From Nitrospinae bacterium CG11_big_fil_rev_8_21_14_0_20_45_15 (GTDB lineage Bacteria; Nitrospinota; Nitrospinia; Nitrospinales; VA-1): a stretch of DNA of 64,000 bases. The position numbers were made by a program, and so were the translations under genes. The stretch lies in assembly GCA_002787235.1 (NCBI GenBank), contig PCWG01000042.1, positions 350,957 to 414,956 on the forward strand, read 5' to 3'. The notes beneath the pieces were generated by a model. That model saw nothing but the letters and a program-made list of their open reading frames with translations. It was not told where the DNA came from and did not search any database. Numbering within the stretch: position 1 is the first letter of the stretch; each line of letters opens with the position of its first letter. Below, in pieces: positions 17,511 through 27,238 of this stretch.

Positions 17511-18806
17511 ATGAGTGAAATAGCAGGATTGCAAGCAAGGCAAGTGCTCGATTCTCGCGGTAACCCAACGATTGAAGTAGATGTTTTGCTTGATTCGGGT
17601 ATCAACGGTCGTGCCATGGTTCCCTCTGGAGCTTCCACCGGTTCTCGTGAAGCGGTAGAGCTTCGCGATGGTGATCCCAAGCATTACATGGGAAAAGGAG
17701 TTCTGAAAGCTGTCAAGAACGTCAATGAGAAAATTTTACCCGAAATCGTCGGGATCGAAGTGACAGAGCAAATTTTGATCGATCGACTCATGATCGAAAT
17801 GGATGGCACCAAAAATAAAAGCAAACTGGGTGCCAACGCCATCCTTGGAGTTTCATTGGCCGTGGCCCGGGCCGCTTCAAATGAGTTGGAAGTGCCTTTG
17901 TTTCAGTATATCGGTGGCACCAATGCGAAAGAACTTCCCGTGCCAATGATGAATGTGCTCAATGGCGGTGCGCATGCCGACAACAATGTAGATATACAGG
18001 AGTTCATGATCGTTCCCATCGGTGCCCGTAGCTTTTCACAGGCTTTGAGAATGGGAACAGAAATTTTTCATCATCTCAAATCAGTGCTTAAAAGTAAGAA
18101 ATACAACACTGCGGTGGGTGACGAAGGGGGTTTCGCGCCAGATTTGAAATCCAACGCAGAAGCCATTGAAGTCATTCTCCTGGCGATCAAGTCGGCAGGT
18201 TATAAAGCTGGAAAAGACGTTTGCCTGGCTCTCGATGTGGCCGCAAGTGAACTTTATTCCAAGAAAAAGTATAATTTGGCTGCGGAGAAAAACGCCAAAT
18301 TGAGCACCGAAGAGATGGTTGATTATATTGCAAGCTTGACTGCTAAATATCCGATCATCAGCGTTGAAGATGGCTTGGACGAAAGTGATTGGGCGGGTTG
18401 GAAGCAATTGACGGATAAAATAGGGGACAAGGTTCAAGTAGTAGGGGATGACGTATTCGTTACCAACACTGCAATTTTGAAAAAAGGCATTCGCGATGGC
18501 ATTGCCAATTCAATATTGATCAAAGTCAATCAAATTGGAACGCTTACAGAAACTCTGGATGCGGTTGAGATGGCAAAGCGGGCAGGGTACACCGCTGTTA
18601 TCTCCCATCGTTCCGGTGAAACAGAAGATTCTACTATCGCAGATTTGGCCGTAGCGGTGAACGCGGGGCAGATCAAAACAGGATCGCTTTGTCGGACCGA
18701 TCGAGTCGCCAAGTACAATCAATTGTTAAGAATTGAAGAAATCCTTGGCGATACCGCTGTATACCCCGGCAAAGACGCCTTTTATAATTTATCCCAATTT
18801 CGTTAA
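17511..18806 (+). CDS. eno: Enolase
   Basis: 431 residues, full length. Interconverts 2-phosphoglycerate and phosphoenolpyruvate. Marks: [30 protein letters not shown], the metal ligands in [16 protein letters not shown] and GDDVFVTN, and the enolase signature [13 protein letters not shown] followed by SHRSGETED, which holds the catalytic Lys and the substrate-binding His-Arg. GGGG lies just upstream of the ATG (TAGGGGTGTTTCATG). Confidence 0.97.
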   Translation: MSEIAGLQARQVLDSRGNPTIEVDVLLDSGINGRAMVPSGASTGSREAVELRDGDPKHYMGKGVLKAVKNVNEKILPEIVGIEVTEQILIDRLMIEMDGTKNKSKLGANAILGVSLAVARAASNELEVPLFQYIGGTNAKELPVPMMNVLNGGAHADNNVDIQEFMIVPIGARSFSQALRMGTEIFHHLKSVLKSKKYNTAVGDEGGFAPDLKSNAEAIEVILLAIKSAGYKAGKDVCLALDVAASELYSKKKYNLAAEKNAKLSTEEMVDYIASLTAKYPIISVEDGLDESDWAGWKQLTDKIGDKVQVVGDDVFVTNTAILKKGIRDGIANSILIKVNQIGTLTETLDAVEMAKRAGYTAVISHRSGETEDSTIADLAVAVNAGQIKTGSLCRTDRVAKYNQLLRIEEILGDTAVYPGKDAFYNLSQFR

Positions 18807-18847
18807 CCTTTTGATAGAATAAGCAGTAGGCGTTTTAAAGTAGGGTT

Positions 18848-18886
18848 ACCACCCTGTATAGGTTTTCACCTTGCAGGGTGGTCTTT
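18848..18886 (+). terminator. Terminator after eno
   Basis: Perfect 9-bp stem ACCACCCTG / CAGGGTGGT with a 17-base loop, followed by a weak T-rich stretch. It lies 41 bp after the eno stop codon. Confidence 0.7.
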
Positions 18887-18963
18887 AGAAAATTTTATTT
18901 TTACCCGCATTGGCACTATGGGAAACTATTTTATTTTCATCTGCTATTTGAAGCTTTTTAATC

Positions 18964-19278
18964 ATGAATAATAAATCGACTTACTCCAAAGTCATCCTCC
19001 TGAATGCCACGTTTTTTTTGGTGATGATGGGTGTGGCCGTTTTTCATGAAGATGGAATCCTTACCGTGTTCAAATTCGAAGGTCAAATGGACTCACTAGA
19101 GAGCAGTAACGAGGCCCTTCGCAAAGAGAACGAGCAACTGCAAAGAAAAATCAATGCCTTGCGGAGTGACCCGTATGCCATTGAAAAGATAGCCCGTGAA
19201 AAGCTTAATTTAGCGAAACCCGATGAGAAGGTGTATCGAATTCTTCCCTACAAATCCTCCCGACGCCCTCCCGCCTGA
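18964..19278 (+). CDS. FtsB/DivIC-family septum protein
   Basis: 104 residues. One membrane helix near the N-terminus (about 8-28) is followed by a coiled coil (about 38-65: ESSNEALRKENEQLQRKI) and the FtsB-type tail DPYAIEKIAREKLNLAKPDEKV. FtsB-like proteins form part of the FtsQLB complex that controls septal peptidoglycan synthesis. Its place just after eno is the common arrangement in proteobacteria. Medium-length linker and tail are complete. Confidence 0.85.
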   Translation: MNNKSTYSKVILLNATFFLVMMGVAVFHEDGILTVFKFEGQMDSLESSNEALRKENEQLQRKINALRSDPYAIEKIAREKLNLAKPDEKVYRILPYKSSRRPPA

Positions 19279-19729
19279 GGGCAGATATTTTAAGTAAACT
19301 CTTTACCTAAATCTACCGATAAAACCTTCATGGATGTGATTGGTTTGATAATTTACCTTTTGTAATTTATAGAGTTATCAGTCTAACCCCTCTTAAATAA
19401 AAAAAATTGTCGCCGGGAAGAGTGATTTTACATTCTCTGGCCCTGTATTTTTTTTTAAAAAATCCATATTATGGCACGAAAAAAAAATCAAAAAAGTGCA
19501 ATAAGATATTGATATTTCTAAGATAAATGGTAAAGTAGACATCATTCGAAAACAAAATATTTCTGTTGCTATCTCGGTCACCCACAGGGCTTTGTGGTCA
19601 ATGTTGGGACGAGATTATTGCAAAACTTTTTGTCATTTTAACCAAGTTCAATGACAGTTTGCAGGGAATTTTTTGGGTAATTCGTTTGAGTCTTCAAGAT
19701 TGAGTATTTCTAATACGTTCGGAGGAGAT
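19279..19729. other. AT-rich intergenic region ahead of the HU/IHF gene
   Basis: 450 bp without a supported gene. It is very AT-rich (poly-A and poly-T tracts around 19396-19410 and 19448-19490), with a small hairpin CCACA/TGTGG near 19580-19597. It probably holds the HU/IHF promoter; the A/T tracts could be bent DNA. Confidence 0.4.
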
Positions 19730-20011
19730 ATGACCAAGCAAGACATTATAAATCGTGTGTGCAATAAAGCAGATTTGTCTAGAGCCAAGGCTGAAGAAGC
19801 AGTGGAAACTGTTATTGAGCTGATCAAGGAATCTCTAGGAGCAGGGGAGCCTGTAATTTTGAGGCGATTTGGGACTTTTCAGGTTCGTGCCAAAACCAAA
19901 CGAATGGGTAGAAATCCCAAAACGGGTGAAGAGGCAGAAATTACAGCACGAAGAGTGGTTCGGTTTAAATCGGGAAAGCACTTTAAAAGTGCTGTGAACG
20001 AAGAAGATTGA
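19730..20011 (+). CDS. HU/IHF-family DNA-binding protein
   Basis: 93 residues. Small nucleoid protein that bends DNA as a dimer. The N-terminus MTKQDIINRVCNKADLS, the central GAGEPVILRRFGTFQVR and the DNA-minor-groove arm region GRNPKTGEEAEITARRVVRFKSG are typical. The sequence is closer to IHF-alpha than to HU in the arm, but subunit type is not certain. The ATG at 19730 follows GGAGGAG at 19721; an upstream in-frame start would add a non-homologous 19 residues. Confidence 0.9.
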   Translation: MTKQDIINRVCNKADLSRAKAEEAVETVIELIKESLGAGEPVILRRFGTFQVRAKTKRMGRNPKTGEEAEITARRVVRFKSGKHFKSAVNEED

Positions 20012-20043
20012 TTAAAAAGTTTCAAGCAGTGCAAAATACAAAT

Positions 20044-21093
20044 TTATAAAATCATCATCGCATCGCCGTAACTGAAAAAACGATATTTCATTTTCACCGC
20101 TTCCTCATAAGCACCTTTAATCAGGCGGGTTCCTCCGAAAGCACACGTAAGGAGGAACAATGTGGATTTAGGGAGATGGAAATTTGTCAGTAGTAGGTCA
20201 GTATTTTTGAATACATGACCGGGGTAAATAAAGATTCCAGTCCTGCCACAAATCCCCCCCTTTTGGGGCATATCCTTTAAATTTATTGATTCCAACGTTC
20301 TCAGGCTGGTACTTCCTACAGCAAGGATTGCCTGTTGCCTGTCTTTTGCCGTTCGGATTTTCCCCAAGTTTTCTGTTGAAATTTCAAACGCCTCCTTTTC
20401 CATGATATGTTCAGTGATTTCTTCCGTTCGTATCGATTGAAAAGTACCGGGTCCGACCCTTAGAGTGACATAAGCTGTATCAATTTGATTTTGGGACAGT
20501 TTTTCCAATAACTCAGGCGTGAAATGCAAACCCGCCGTCGGTGCCGCGACAGCCCCTTCATTTTCAGCAAAAACTGTTTGGTACCTTTCCCTATCGAGAA
20601 GGTTCAAAGCAGGGGAGTCGTCTTTTCCTCTTTTTATATAAGGAGGCAGTGGCATACGTCCCAATCGACTGAGTTCTGCTGACAAATCATCTGATTCAAT
20701 AAATTTTAGCACTGCGTAAGAACCCTCTCTGCTCAGGAAGGTCGCTTTTAACGAGCCTGGTGGGAAATTCAAGACATCACCGGCCCTCAACTTTGAAAGT
20801 CCTTTGAGCAAAGCCCTGCAAGTGCCATTGATGACCGGACTCGTCAGTAAAACATCTACCTCACGGCCTGATTTCTCAACAAAACCGTAGAATTTGGCAG
20901 GAGTCACCTTCACATTGTTAAGAACCATCAAAGGACTGTTTCGCAAGAAACCTGGCAAGTCGTTGAAACTGTGATGTGAAACAGTCTCGGTTTGACGATC
21001 TACAACCATCAGGCGAGAGGCATTGCGCGATGCGGGGGGCACCTGTGCGATCAATTCAGAGGGCAATTCAAAATCAAAGTCAGACAGTCTCAA
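20044..21093 (-). CDS. queA: tRNA preQ1(34) S-adenosylmethionine ribosyltransferase-isomerase
   Basis: About 350 residues. Transfers the ribosyl part of SAM to preQ1 in tRNA, making epoxyqueuosine. Typical marks: RLSDFDFELP at the N-terminus, RNASRLMVVDR, ENEGAVAAPTAGLHFT, YVTLRVGPGTF and the C-terminal TNFHLPKSTLFLLTCAFGG. I placed the start at a TTG (21093), because the family starts MxLSDFDF. The only ATG in frame (21219) would add 42 hydrophobic residues not found in QueA. No strong ribosome site precedes the TTG, so the exact start is uncertain. Convergent with the HU/IHF gene, 32 bp apart. Confidence 0.9.
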   Translation of the reverse strand: MRLSDFDFELPSELIAQVPPASRNASRLMVVDRQTETVSHHSFNDLPGFLRNSPLMVLNNVKVTPAKFYGFVEKSGREVDVLLTSPVINGTCRALLKGLSKLRAGDVLNFPPGSLKATFLSREGSYAVLKFIESDDLSAELSRLGRMPLPPYIKRGKDDSPALNLLDRERYQTVFAENEGAVAAPTAGLHFTPELLEKLSQNQIDTAYVTLRVGPGTFQSIRTEEITEHIMEKEAFEISTENLGKIRTAKDRQQAILAVGSTSLRTLESINLKDMPQKGGICGRTGIFIYPGHVFKNTDLLLTNFHLPKSTLFLLTCAFGGTRLIKGAYEEAVKMKYRFFSYGDAMMIL

Positions 21094-21409
21094 TGGAATT
21101 TTAAACCGGGTAATGGTGAATAATACTTTATTTATCAGGTAATTATAAAACGAGCAAACAGGAATGGCAAAAAGGCTCAGTAAAAAATTATGTTTAAATA
21201 AAAAAGCGAAGCATAGCATTTTGTTTTACCTAATAACCAATTAAACTTATAAATTCAGACCTTAAAATACCGTATGATTTTTGCTCTCAAAAGCTCAGGA
21301 TAGTTATATTTTATTGACCCTAAGCAGGTTTTATATTATCCTTCAAACGTTTAGATTAAGAAGGATAAATTGAGTAGTAAATACTGTACTTGTTCTTTGA
21401 GGGGAAATA
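21094..21409. other. Divergent promoter region queA / c554-like cytochrome
   Basis: About 316 bp, AT-rich. No gene beyond a doubtful N-terminal extension of queA. It must hold the promoters of both flanking genes. A GGGG ribosome site lies just before the ATG at 21410. Confidence 0.4.
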
Positions 21410-22315
21410 ATGTTGAAATTTATAAAATCTATTAGCTTGGTCTGGGTTGCCGTCTTTTTGGTGATGGGGAGTTCAGGCGATGCGTTGGCCAAAAAGAAGA
21501 AAAAAGTACCTTTGACACCCAAATTTGTTGGTGCTGTTAAATGTAACGGAAGTTGTCACGATCCATATTATCAAGGTTGGAAGAAGTCTCCTCATGGTGG
21601 CACTTATAATTTATTGAAACCTGGTGAAAGAGCAGAAGCCAAAAAGCGCGTCAAGCTTGATCCAGAAAAAGATTACACAACCACTCCGCTTTGTTTGCGT
21701 TGTCATACAACAGGTTATGGTCAAACAGGTGGATTCAAGCCGTCTGATTCTAAAAAGCCAAGCCCGATCGATCCTACAGAGCCGAATTTAGAACAGGTCG
21801 GTTGTGAAATGTGTCATACCGTCGCGGGTGGTTCCCAAATCCGGGTGGTTATGAAGAACACCAAGGGCGATTTCAAGAAGGCAGATACTGAAAAATACGG
21901 TCAACGCTGGGATTATGCCAACGTATGTACCCGTTGTCATACACACCCCAACACTCCTTTTCAGCCAAGTGTTCACGACAAATACAAGTTCAATTTTGAA
22001 GAACGCAAGAAAAAGGTTCATCAATTTGAGAAGTATGTGACTGAAGACAACATCGATCAAAAACTTCAAAAGAAGGAAGATCGTGCTAAGGAAGTGGGCC
22101 AAACCGAGAAAACTCCGCTTGTGATCGAAGATTTTGAAATCGTCGAGAAGAAGGGAAAAGAGAAGTTGAAATTTAAGAAGGGAACACTTCCCTACAATAA
22201 AGTTTCAAGTAAAGAGAAAAAGAAGTTCAAAAAGGCTCATGGCAAGAAGTATAAAAAAACGAAAGAATGGGAAGAATTTATAATGAATCGTGAGAACTAC
22301 AACTACAAAAAATAG
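21410..22315 (+). CDS. Periplasmic tetraheme cytochrome of the c554 type with a CX3CH motif
   Basis: 301 residues with a Sec signal peptide (cleavage after about residue 27, DALA). Four heme sites: CNGSCH (45-50, a CX3CH variant), CLRCH (95-99), CEMCH (132-136) and CTRCH (173-177). The FVGAVKC...DPYYQGWKKSPHG start and the order of sites resemble the cytochrome c554 family, which carries electrons from HAO in ammonia oxidisers and occurs in many multiheme systems. After heme 4 the protein changes to a long Lys/Glu-rich tail of about 120 residues with almost no Cys, ending in a basic segment. This tail is unusual for c554. The gene stands alone and ends in a strong terminator. Confidence 0.8.
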   Translation: MLKFIKSISLVWVAVFLVMGSSGDALAKKKKKVPLTPKFVGAVKCNGSCHDPYYQGWKKSPHGGTYNLLKPGERAEAKKRVKLDPEKDYTTTPLCLRCHTTGYGQTGGFKPSDSKKPSPIDPTEPNLEQVGCEMCHTVAGGSQIRVVMKNTKGDFKKADTEKYGQRWDYANVCTRCHTHPNTPFQPSVHDKYKFNFEERKKKVHQFEKYVTEDNIDQKLQKKEDRAKEVGQTEKTPLVIEDFEIVEKKGKEKLKFKKGTLPYNKVSSKEKKKFKKAHGKKYKKTKEWEEFIMNRENYNYKK

Positions 22316-22384
22316 CCAGCTTGGTTTATTTGAGGTAGTCGTCAGGTTCTATCTATCCTGATCTTTTAGCAGGTTTTTATAGAG

Positions 22385-22419
22385 AAAGGTCTGGTCCAAA
22401 ACGGACCAGACCTTTTTTT
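22385..22419 (+). terminator. Strong Rho-independent terminator
   Basis: A 13-bp stem AAAGGTCTGGTCC / GGACCAGACCTTT with loop AAAAC, then seven T. It ends the c554-like gene and touches the first in-frame ATG of the next gene (22420), which supports the later start at 22456 for that gene. Confidence 0.92.
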
Positions 22420-22455
22420 ATGCAGAATAATTTCGAACATTCCGTTAAGAAAATA

Positions 22456-23838
22456 ATGTCACTAAAAGAATTCAAAAAGAAAATACTCTGTATCGGTGCC
22501 GGCTATGTTGGCGGGCCTACGATGACCGTCATTGCCAACAAATGCCCAGAATACAAAGTTACGGTTGTAGATATCTCTAAACCTCGTATCGATGCCTGGA
22601 ATTCGGAAGAGCTTCCGATTTATGAGATAGGATTGAAAGAGCGTGTCCTCTCTTCAAGAGGGAAAAATCTGTTTTTTTCCACAGATGTTGATAAAGAAAT
22701 TGAAGAAGCGGATATTATTTTTGTTGCTGTCCATACTCCGACCAAGACATTTGGAGAGGGGGCAGGCAGGGCCGCTGACTTGCAGTTCATAGAAAAGACC
22801 GCACGTCGGATAAAGGCTGTTGCCAGAACCCCGAAAATTGTTGTCGAAAAAAGTACCCTTCCCGTTCGCGCCGCAGAAACTTTGGCGACGATTTTACACT
22901 CTGGCGAACATGAGGTTCGTTTTGAGATTTTATCCAATCCCGAATTTATGGCCGAAGGAACAGCGATTCAGGATATGGAGCATCCAGACAGAATTCTTAT
23001 CGGATACAACGAATCTGAAAGCGGACGTCTGGCACGGGATGAATTGATGAATGTCTATCTGAACTGGGTGCCACGCGAAAAATTGATCACGACCAATTTG
23101 TGGAGCAGTGAGCTCTCGAAGCTTGTTTCTAACGCATTTCTGGCGCAGAGGATTTCATCCATCAACAGCATCGCCGCCCTGTGTGAAGAAACTGAAGCGG
23201 ATGTGGTTGAAGTGGCGAATGCGGTGGGAAAAGATTCACGCATTGGTTCCAAATTTTTGCGCGCGGGAGTCGGTTTTGGTGGCTCCTGCTTTCGTAAAGA
23301 TATCCTACACTTGGCCTATTTGTGTGAATACTACGGTTTGATCGAAGTGGCTCGTTTCTGGGAGCAGGTCGTCACGCTCAATGATTACCAAATCGGGCGT
23401 TTTGTGAAACAAATCCTTCAAGCCATGTTCAATACGCTCGTCGGTAAAAAAATAGCCCTGTTTGGCTATGCGTTCAAACCCGATACCAGTGATACGCGCG
23501 ATGCACCCGCAGGTTATATTTGTCACCACCTGCTCAAGGAAAAAGCCAAACTCTCTATTGTAGACCCCTACGCACTTGATAATGCCCGGACGGAATTGCC
23601 CGGGGACGAAGGCATTGAGTTTGAAAAAGACCCGTACAAGGCTATTCAGGGCGCACACGCCATCGCTCTTGTTACGGAGTGGGATTGTTTCCGAGATCTG
23701 GATTACAAGCGTATTTTTTCAGAAATGGAAAAACCCGCTTTCATCTTCGATGGGCGCAACCTTTTAAACCATCAGGCATTGTTTGATATAGGTTTTAATG
23801 TCTACGCTGTAGGCAAACCACCTCGCAGTCATTTGTAA
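22456..23838 (+). CDS. UDP-glucose 6-dehydrogenase, animal/plant type
   Basis: 460 residues. NAD-dependent four-electron oxidation of UDP-glucose to UDP-glucuronate for capsule or glycan precursors. Visible: Rossmann motif CIGAGYVGGPT, VVDISKPRIDAWNS, VHTPTKTFG, the VEKSTLPVRAAE and NPEFMAEGTAI segments, catalytic Cys in GFGGSCFRKD, and C-terminal FGYAFKPDTSDTRDAPA. Many of these segments match the animal and plant enzymes (IGAGYVGGPTxxVIA, AWNSxxLPIYExGL, GKNLFFST, TPTKTxGxGxGRAADL, GGSCFxKDxLxLxYLCE) rather than the shorter bacterial Ugd. The start was placed at the ATG inside a weak ribosome site, because the upstream ATG abuts the terminator. Confidence 0.92.
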   Translation: MSLKEFKKKILCIGAGYVGGPTMTVIANKCPEYKVTVVDISKPRIDAWNSEELPIYEIGLKERVLSSRGKNLFFSTDVDKEIEEADIIFVAVHTPTKTFGEGAGRAADLQFIEKTARRIKAVARTPKIVVEKSTLPVRAAETLATILHSGEHEVRFEILSNPEFMAEGTAIQDMEHPDRILIGYNESESGRLARDELMNVYLNWVPREKLITTNLWSSELSKLVSNAFLAQRISSINSIAALCEETEADVVEVANAVGKDSRIGSKFLRAGVGFGGSCFRKDILHLAYLCEYYGLIEVARFWEQVVTLNDYQIGRFVKQILQAMFNTLVGKKIALFGYAFKPDTSDTRDAPAGYICHHLLKEKAKLSIVDPYALDNARTELPGDEGIEFEKDPYKAIQGAHAIALVTEWDCFRDLDYKRIFSEMEKPAFIFDGRNLLNHQALFDIGFNVYAVGKPPRSHL

Positions 23839-23869
23839 TAATACAGATCAAGATAGTATAAGCTTCTGG

Positions 23870-23898
23870 GGAGCATCCTTTAAGGATGCTCCTTTTTT
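23870..23898 (+). terminator. Terminator after the UDP-glucose dehydrogenase gene
   Basis: Stem GGAGCATCC / GGATGCTCC with loop TTTAA and a run of six T. The remaining 187 bp before the hybrid kinase gene hold nothing else I can support. Confidence 0.88.
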
Positions 23899-24085
23899 GG
23901 TTTCCCCCCATCCCTTGCACTTCAATTTATCATTTTTGAGTGTATCGCTATCAACACTATTTTATTTAAGGCTTTAAAACTTCCATGCTTTTATTTAACC
24001 TTGTATGTGTATTTAAATTGTATTGAGAAATCTCAGTTCCAGCGGAAATTCTTAAATATTTGAAAAGATAATTAAGAAAAAAAAT

Positions 24086-26197
24086 ATGAAATATGCGATG
24101 GGAAAAACCAGCCTCAAGCTGAAATTTATAATATTGATCGTTGTCATGGCAGTCATTTTCACAGCCAATTTTTTAGTGCTCAATCGAGTGACGGATGAAA
24201 TTCAGATAAACTGGACAGATTATCTGGAGCAAATTTCAGAGCGAAAAAAAGACTTGATGGCGATCAAGTCTCAGCTTGGTTATGGAGGGGGTATCCATAA
24301 TTTTAAAAATTATATTCTTCGTCGAGATGCCAAATACTTCGAGGCGGCGCACCAGAAAATCACTCAGGCAATAGAGATTGTCAAAAACTATGGTTTGATT
24401 GAGGGGATATCCAGCGAGGAAAGAGCTTCTCTGGACACTTTGCTGATCGTTTTTGAAAAATATCATTCGGCTTTGTTGAAGGCAAAGTCAATGTTTGAGA
24501 ATGGGAAACTTTCCAGTGAAGTCGATCCTTTAGTAAAAATCGAAGATGCTCCCGCGCTGGAAGCTTTCGTTACATTGGAGAAGGTTTATGATGAGTTGAC
24601 TTCAAACACGACTCAGAAAATCAGTGAGAGTATTTCCCGATCTCTCAATACTCTGGTTGGAAGTTTAACTTTTGCGTTCCTTGTGATCGTCGTTTTTTCG
24701 ATAGTGATTGCAAGATCCATGACCAAACCGTTGGAAATTGCACTCGATGAGGCGAAGAAAATTCAAAGTGAATTGGAACTTGCCAGCGAGGCGGCGGAAG
24801 CTGCAAATCTGGCGAAAAGTGTTTTTATAGCGAATATGAGTCATGAAATTCGAACTCCAATGAATGCGATTTTGGGTTACAGCCAAATCCTTCTTCGTGA
24901 TGTCGCGCTCACAAATGATCAAAGAAATGGGATTGAAAATATTTATAATGGAGGGAATCATCTCTTAGGGTTGATCAACGATATTCTGGATATATCCAAG
25001 ATAGAATCTGGAAGCATGGAATTGAACGAAAACGATTTTGATTTGCAATCGACGATAGAGTGGTTGTCCAGAATGTTTCAAGTTCGCTGTGCAGAAAAAC
25101 GTTTGACCTGGCAAGTGAACACTCTACCAGGCGATGCTGTGACGCTTCGAGGAGACGAAGGAAAGCTGAAGCAGACATTGATCAATCTTCTTGGCAATGC
25201 CGTGAAATTCACTCAAACAGGCACCGTGTCACTGCGAGTTTTAAAAAGCGAAGCGGACTTGTACCGATTTGAAGTCGAAGATACCGGGCCCGGCATTGAT
25301 TCTCTAGCTTTGAAAGATATTTTTTCACCTTTCAAACAAGGGTATTCCGGTTTGCGAGAAGGCGGTACGGGGCTTGGGCTCGCGATTGCAAAAAAACATG
25401 TGGAACTCATGAATGGACAATTGAACCTTGAAACTCAACTGGGCAAAGGGACAAAATTCTATTTCTCTATCCCGTTACCGAAGGCCAAAAAATCAGAGGA
25501 CGAACTGGTTAAAAAGGTGACAAAGGATCGCTTGATATTGGGATTGGCCCCAGGTCATCAGGTAAAGGCTCTGGTTGTGGATGATAATATTTTTAACCGA
25601 GAGATTTTGAGCCAGGTACTGAAGGAGATCAATATAGAAGTGAGAGAAGCAGAGAATGGGAAAATAGCTCTGAACAAAGTTCTGGAAGAAGATTATGACA
25701 TAGTTTTTATGGACATGCGAATGCCTGTCATGCGGGGAGAGGAAGCGGTAGAAAAGATACAGGAAAAACTTGGGAAAGATAAACCCAAAATTGTAGCCAT
25801 TACAGCCTCGGTACTTTCGCACGAGAGAGACAATTTTTTAGCTATGGGCTGTCACAGCTTTATTTCAAAACCATTTCAGATACATGAGATTTTTCAATCT
25901 CTAAAAGAACTTCTTGGCATTGAATATATGTATCAGGAGGGGGATGCGGCTAAAATTGGGAATGTTACAGAGTTTGATTTCCCTGAACTTTCTAAAATCA
26001 GAATTCCGGAAGATCTACGGATACGCCTCCAAGCAGAGGTGGAGCTTTATAAAGTGACTGAGGTGGAAAAAATTTTACAAGAGATATCCCAAATGGGAGA
26101 AGATGGACGATTACTGGTAGAACACCTTCAGATTTTTTTGAAAAATTATGACATGGAAGGAATTTTGGATGTTCTAAGAAAAATTAATCATGTATGA
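24086..26197 (+). CDS. Hybrid sensor histidine kinase / response regulator
   Basis: 703 residues. Membrane helices at about 10-30 and 190-212 flank a helical periplasmic sensor (about 30-190). The HisKA domain carries His253 ([20 protein letters not shown]) and is followed by an intact HATPase ([37 protein letters not shown]). A receiver domain (about 490-610) has its phospho-acceptor Asp543 (VFMDMRMPV), VVDDN and the KPF near its end. The C-terminal 100 residues are helical, in the position of an Hpt domain but without a clear phospho-His motif. It lies alone, so the partner regulator is elsewhere. Confidence 0.92.
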   Translation: MKYAMGKTSLKLKFIILIVVMAVIFTANFLVLNRVTDEIQINWTDYLEQISERKKDLMAIKSQLGYGGGIHNFKNYILRRDAKYFEAAHQKITQAIEIVKNYGLIEGISSEERASLDTLLIVFEKYHSALLKAKSMFENGKLSSEVDPLVKIEDAPALEAFVTLEKVYDELTSNTTQKISESISRSLNTLVGSLTFAFLVIVVFSIVIARSMTKPLEIALDEAKKIQSELELASEAAEAANLAKSVFIANMSHEIRTPMNAILGYSQILLRDVALTNDQRNGIENIYNGGNHLLGLINDILDISKIESGSMELNENDFDLQSTIEWLSRMFQVRCAEKRLTWQVNTLPGDAVTLRGDEGKLKQTLINLLGNAVKFTQTGTVSLRVLKSEADLYRFEVEDTGPGIDSLALKDIFSPFKQGYSGLREGGTGLGLAIAKKHVELMNGQLNLETQLGKGTKFYFSIPLPKAKKSEDELVKKVTKDRLILGLAPGHQVKALVVDDNIFNREILSQVLKEINIEVREAENGKIALNKVLEEDYDIVFMDMRMPVMRGEEAVEKIQEKLGKDKPKIVAITASVLSHERDNFLAMGCHSFISKPFQIHEIFQSLKELLGIEYMYQEGDAAKIGNVTEFDFPELSKIRIPEDLRIRLQAEVELYKVTEVEKILQEISQMGEDGRLLVEHLQIFLKNYDMEGILDVLRKINHV

Positions 26198-26246
26198 TTA
26201 CATTTTTGTAATGTCTCATTTTCCTCGAATTTTGCAGGAAAGACTT

Positions 26247-26412
26247 TTAACTTATCAGGCCGCTTTTTTCCTTTTGCACTTTGTTTGAGCTCGCTTTCGA
26301 CAAGATTTTTTTGAGAAGGTGAATGCTTCCGGGTGTGGTTTCGGCGATGGCGTTGTCGTCCAAATCCGGTTCCCGATATCATCCACCGATGTGGGGGCAA
26401 ACAGAGGCGCAC
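26247..26412 (-). pseudogene. typA: Decayed 3' fragment of a typA copy
   Basis: On the minus strand, 26369-26247 reads PDLDDNAIAETTPGSIHL, LKKIL and onward, ending in TAA. The C-terminus of the intact TypA (27239-29059) reads [21 protein letters not shown]: 12 of 21 residues agree, and the DNA agrees even better. Upstream (about 26382-26412) LPPHRWM in another frame matches TypA SPPRLM, so a frameshift separates the two blocks. The remainder of the gene is missing. It has the same orientation as intact typA and lies about 830 bp beyond its stop codon, with ppa between. Confidence 0.75.
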
Positions 26413-26526
26413 ACATAAAAATCCAAGTCTGTTTGAAATCTCTATTAATACTATTTTCTTTTACCCAATACCGGGTGAGAAATAAATCTTGAATGAATCT
26501 TCATTCCATAAAATAAGCGATTGATT

Positions 26527-27054
26527 ATGATTATTGATGCAATACCGATTGGCAAAGAACCTCCCTGGGATATTAACGTGATCATTGAAGTTCCATTTGG
26601 TCGAGAACCGGTAAAATATGAAATGGATAAGAAATCCGGTGCGCTATATGTGGACCGCGTGATGCATACTTCGATGCGTTATCCCTGCAATTATGGCTTT
26701 GTGCCTCACACACTGTCTGATGATGGTGACCCTATTGATGTTCTCGTAGCATCTCCTGTAGAATTTTTGTCAGGTTGTATCGTCCGATGCCGACCGATCG
26801 GAGTTCTGGAAATGGAGGATGAAAAAGGACCGGATGAAAAAATCCTGGCCGTTCCTGTGGATGAGCTGAATCCTTATTATGCACATGTTCAACAACACAC
26901 CGATTTGCCTGAAATTCTGCTGAAACAGATCGCGCATTTTTTTTCACATTACAAAGATTTAGAAGATGGCAAATGGGTCAAACTTGCAGGATGGGAAGGC
27001 GCAGATTATGCCGCGGATCTGATACAAAAAGCCATCGAAAGAGCGTCTGCTTAA
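26527..27054 (+). CDS. ppa: Inorganic pyrophosphatase (soluble, family I)
   Basis: 175 residues, typical length. Hydrolyses pyrophosphate to phosphate and so drives biosynthetic reactions. The active-site signature [10 protein letters not shown] (with metal-binding Asp residues), [24 protein letters not shown] and the C-terminal [19 protein letters not shown] are all present. I took the ATG at 26527; a TTG six bases earlier is in frame. It sits between a typA fragment and intact typA and is convergent with typA, with two terminator hairpins between them. Confidence 0.95.
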   Translation: MIIDAIPIGKEPPWDINVIIEVPFGREPVKYEMDKKSGALYVDRVMHTSMRYPCNYGFVPHTLSDDGDPIDVLVASPVEFLSGCIVRCRPIGVLEMEDEKGPDEKILAVPVDELNPYYAHVQQHTDLPEILLKQIAHFFSHYKDLEDGKWVKLAGWEGADYAADLIQKAIERASA

Positions 27055-27077
27055 AGACCGGATTGATAAAGTTTACT

Positions 27078-27119
27078 CAGTCGTTTTCTAAAACAATGGT
27101 TTTAGGGAACGACTGTTTA
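27078..27119 (+). terminator. Terminator-like hairpin after ppa
   Basis: Stem CAGTCGTT / AACGACTG with an inner CTAAAAC/GTTTTAG stem, followed by TTTATTT. It lies 23 bp after the ppa stop. Confidence 0.65.
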
Positions 27120-27167
27120 TTTCCTCTGCCTTTGGGATTTTAGGGCTTGATTGGAAGCGGGTAGGGG

Positions 27168-27220
27168 ACAAAAAAATAGCCTGATTTTCACGATCTCTTG
27201 TGAAAATCAGGCTTCTTTTT
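27168..27220. terminator. Bidirectional terminator between ppa and typA
   Basis: A 13-bp perfect stem GCCTGATTTTCAC / GTGAAAATCAGGC with an 8-base loop, an A-run on the left and a T-rich stretch on the right. It probably serves typA on the minus strand and ppa on the plus strand. Confidence 0.88.
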
Positions 27221-27238
27221 TAGCAAATGGTTTTGCGC

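Noticed and set aside
21094-21219. ATG start for queA at 21219
   Set aside because: It adds 42 hydrophobic residues not found in QueA. A TTG at 21093 gives the family's usual N-terminus, though without a strong ribosome site.
26188-26412. 74-residue open frame on the minus strand
   Set aside because: It is a chance frame across the typA relic; the TypA-like residues lie in two frames, so it is not a functional gene.
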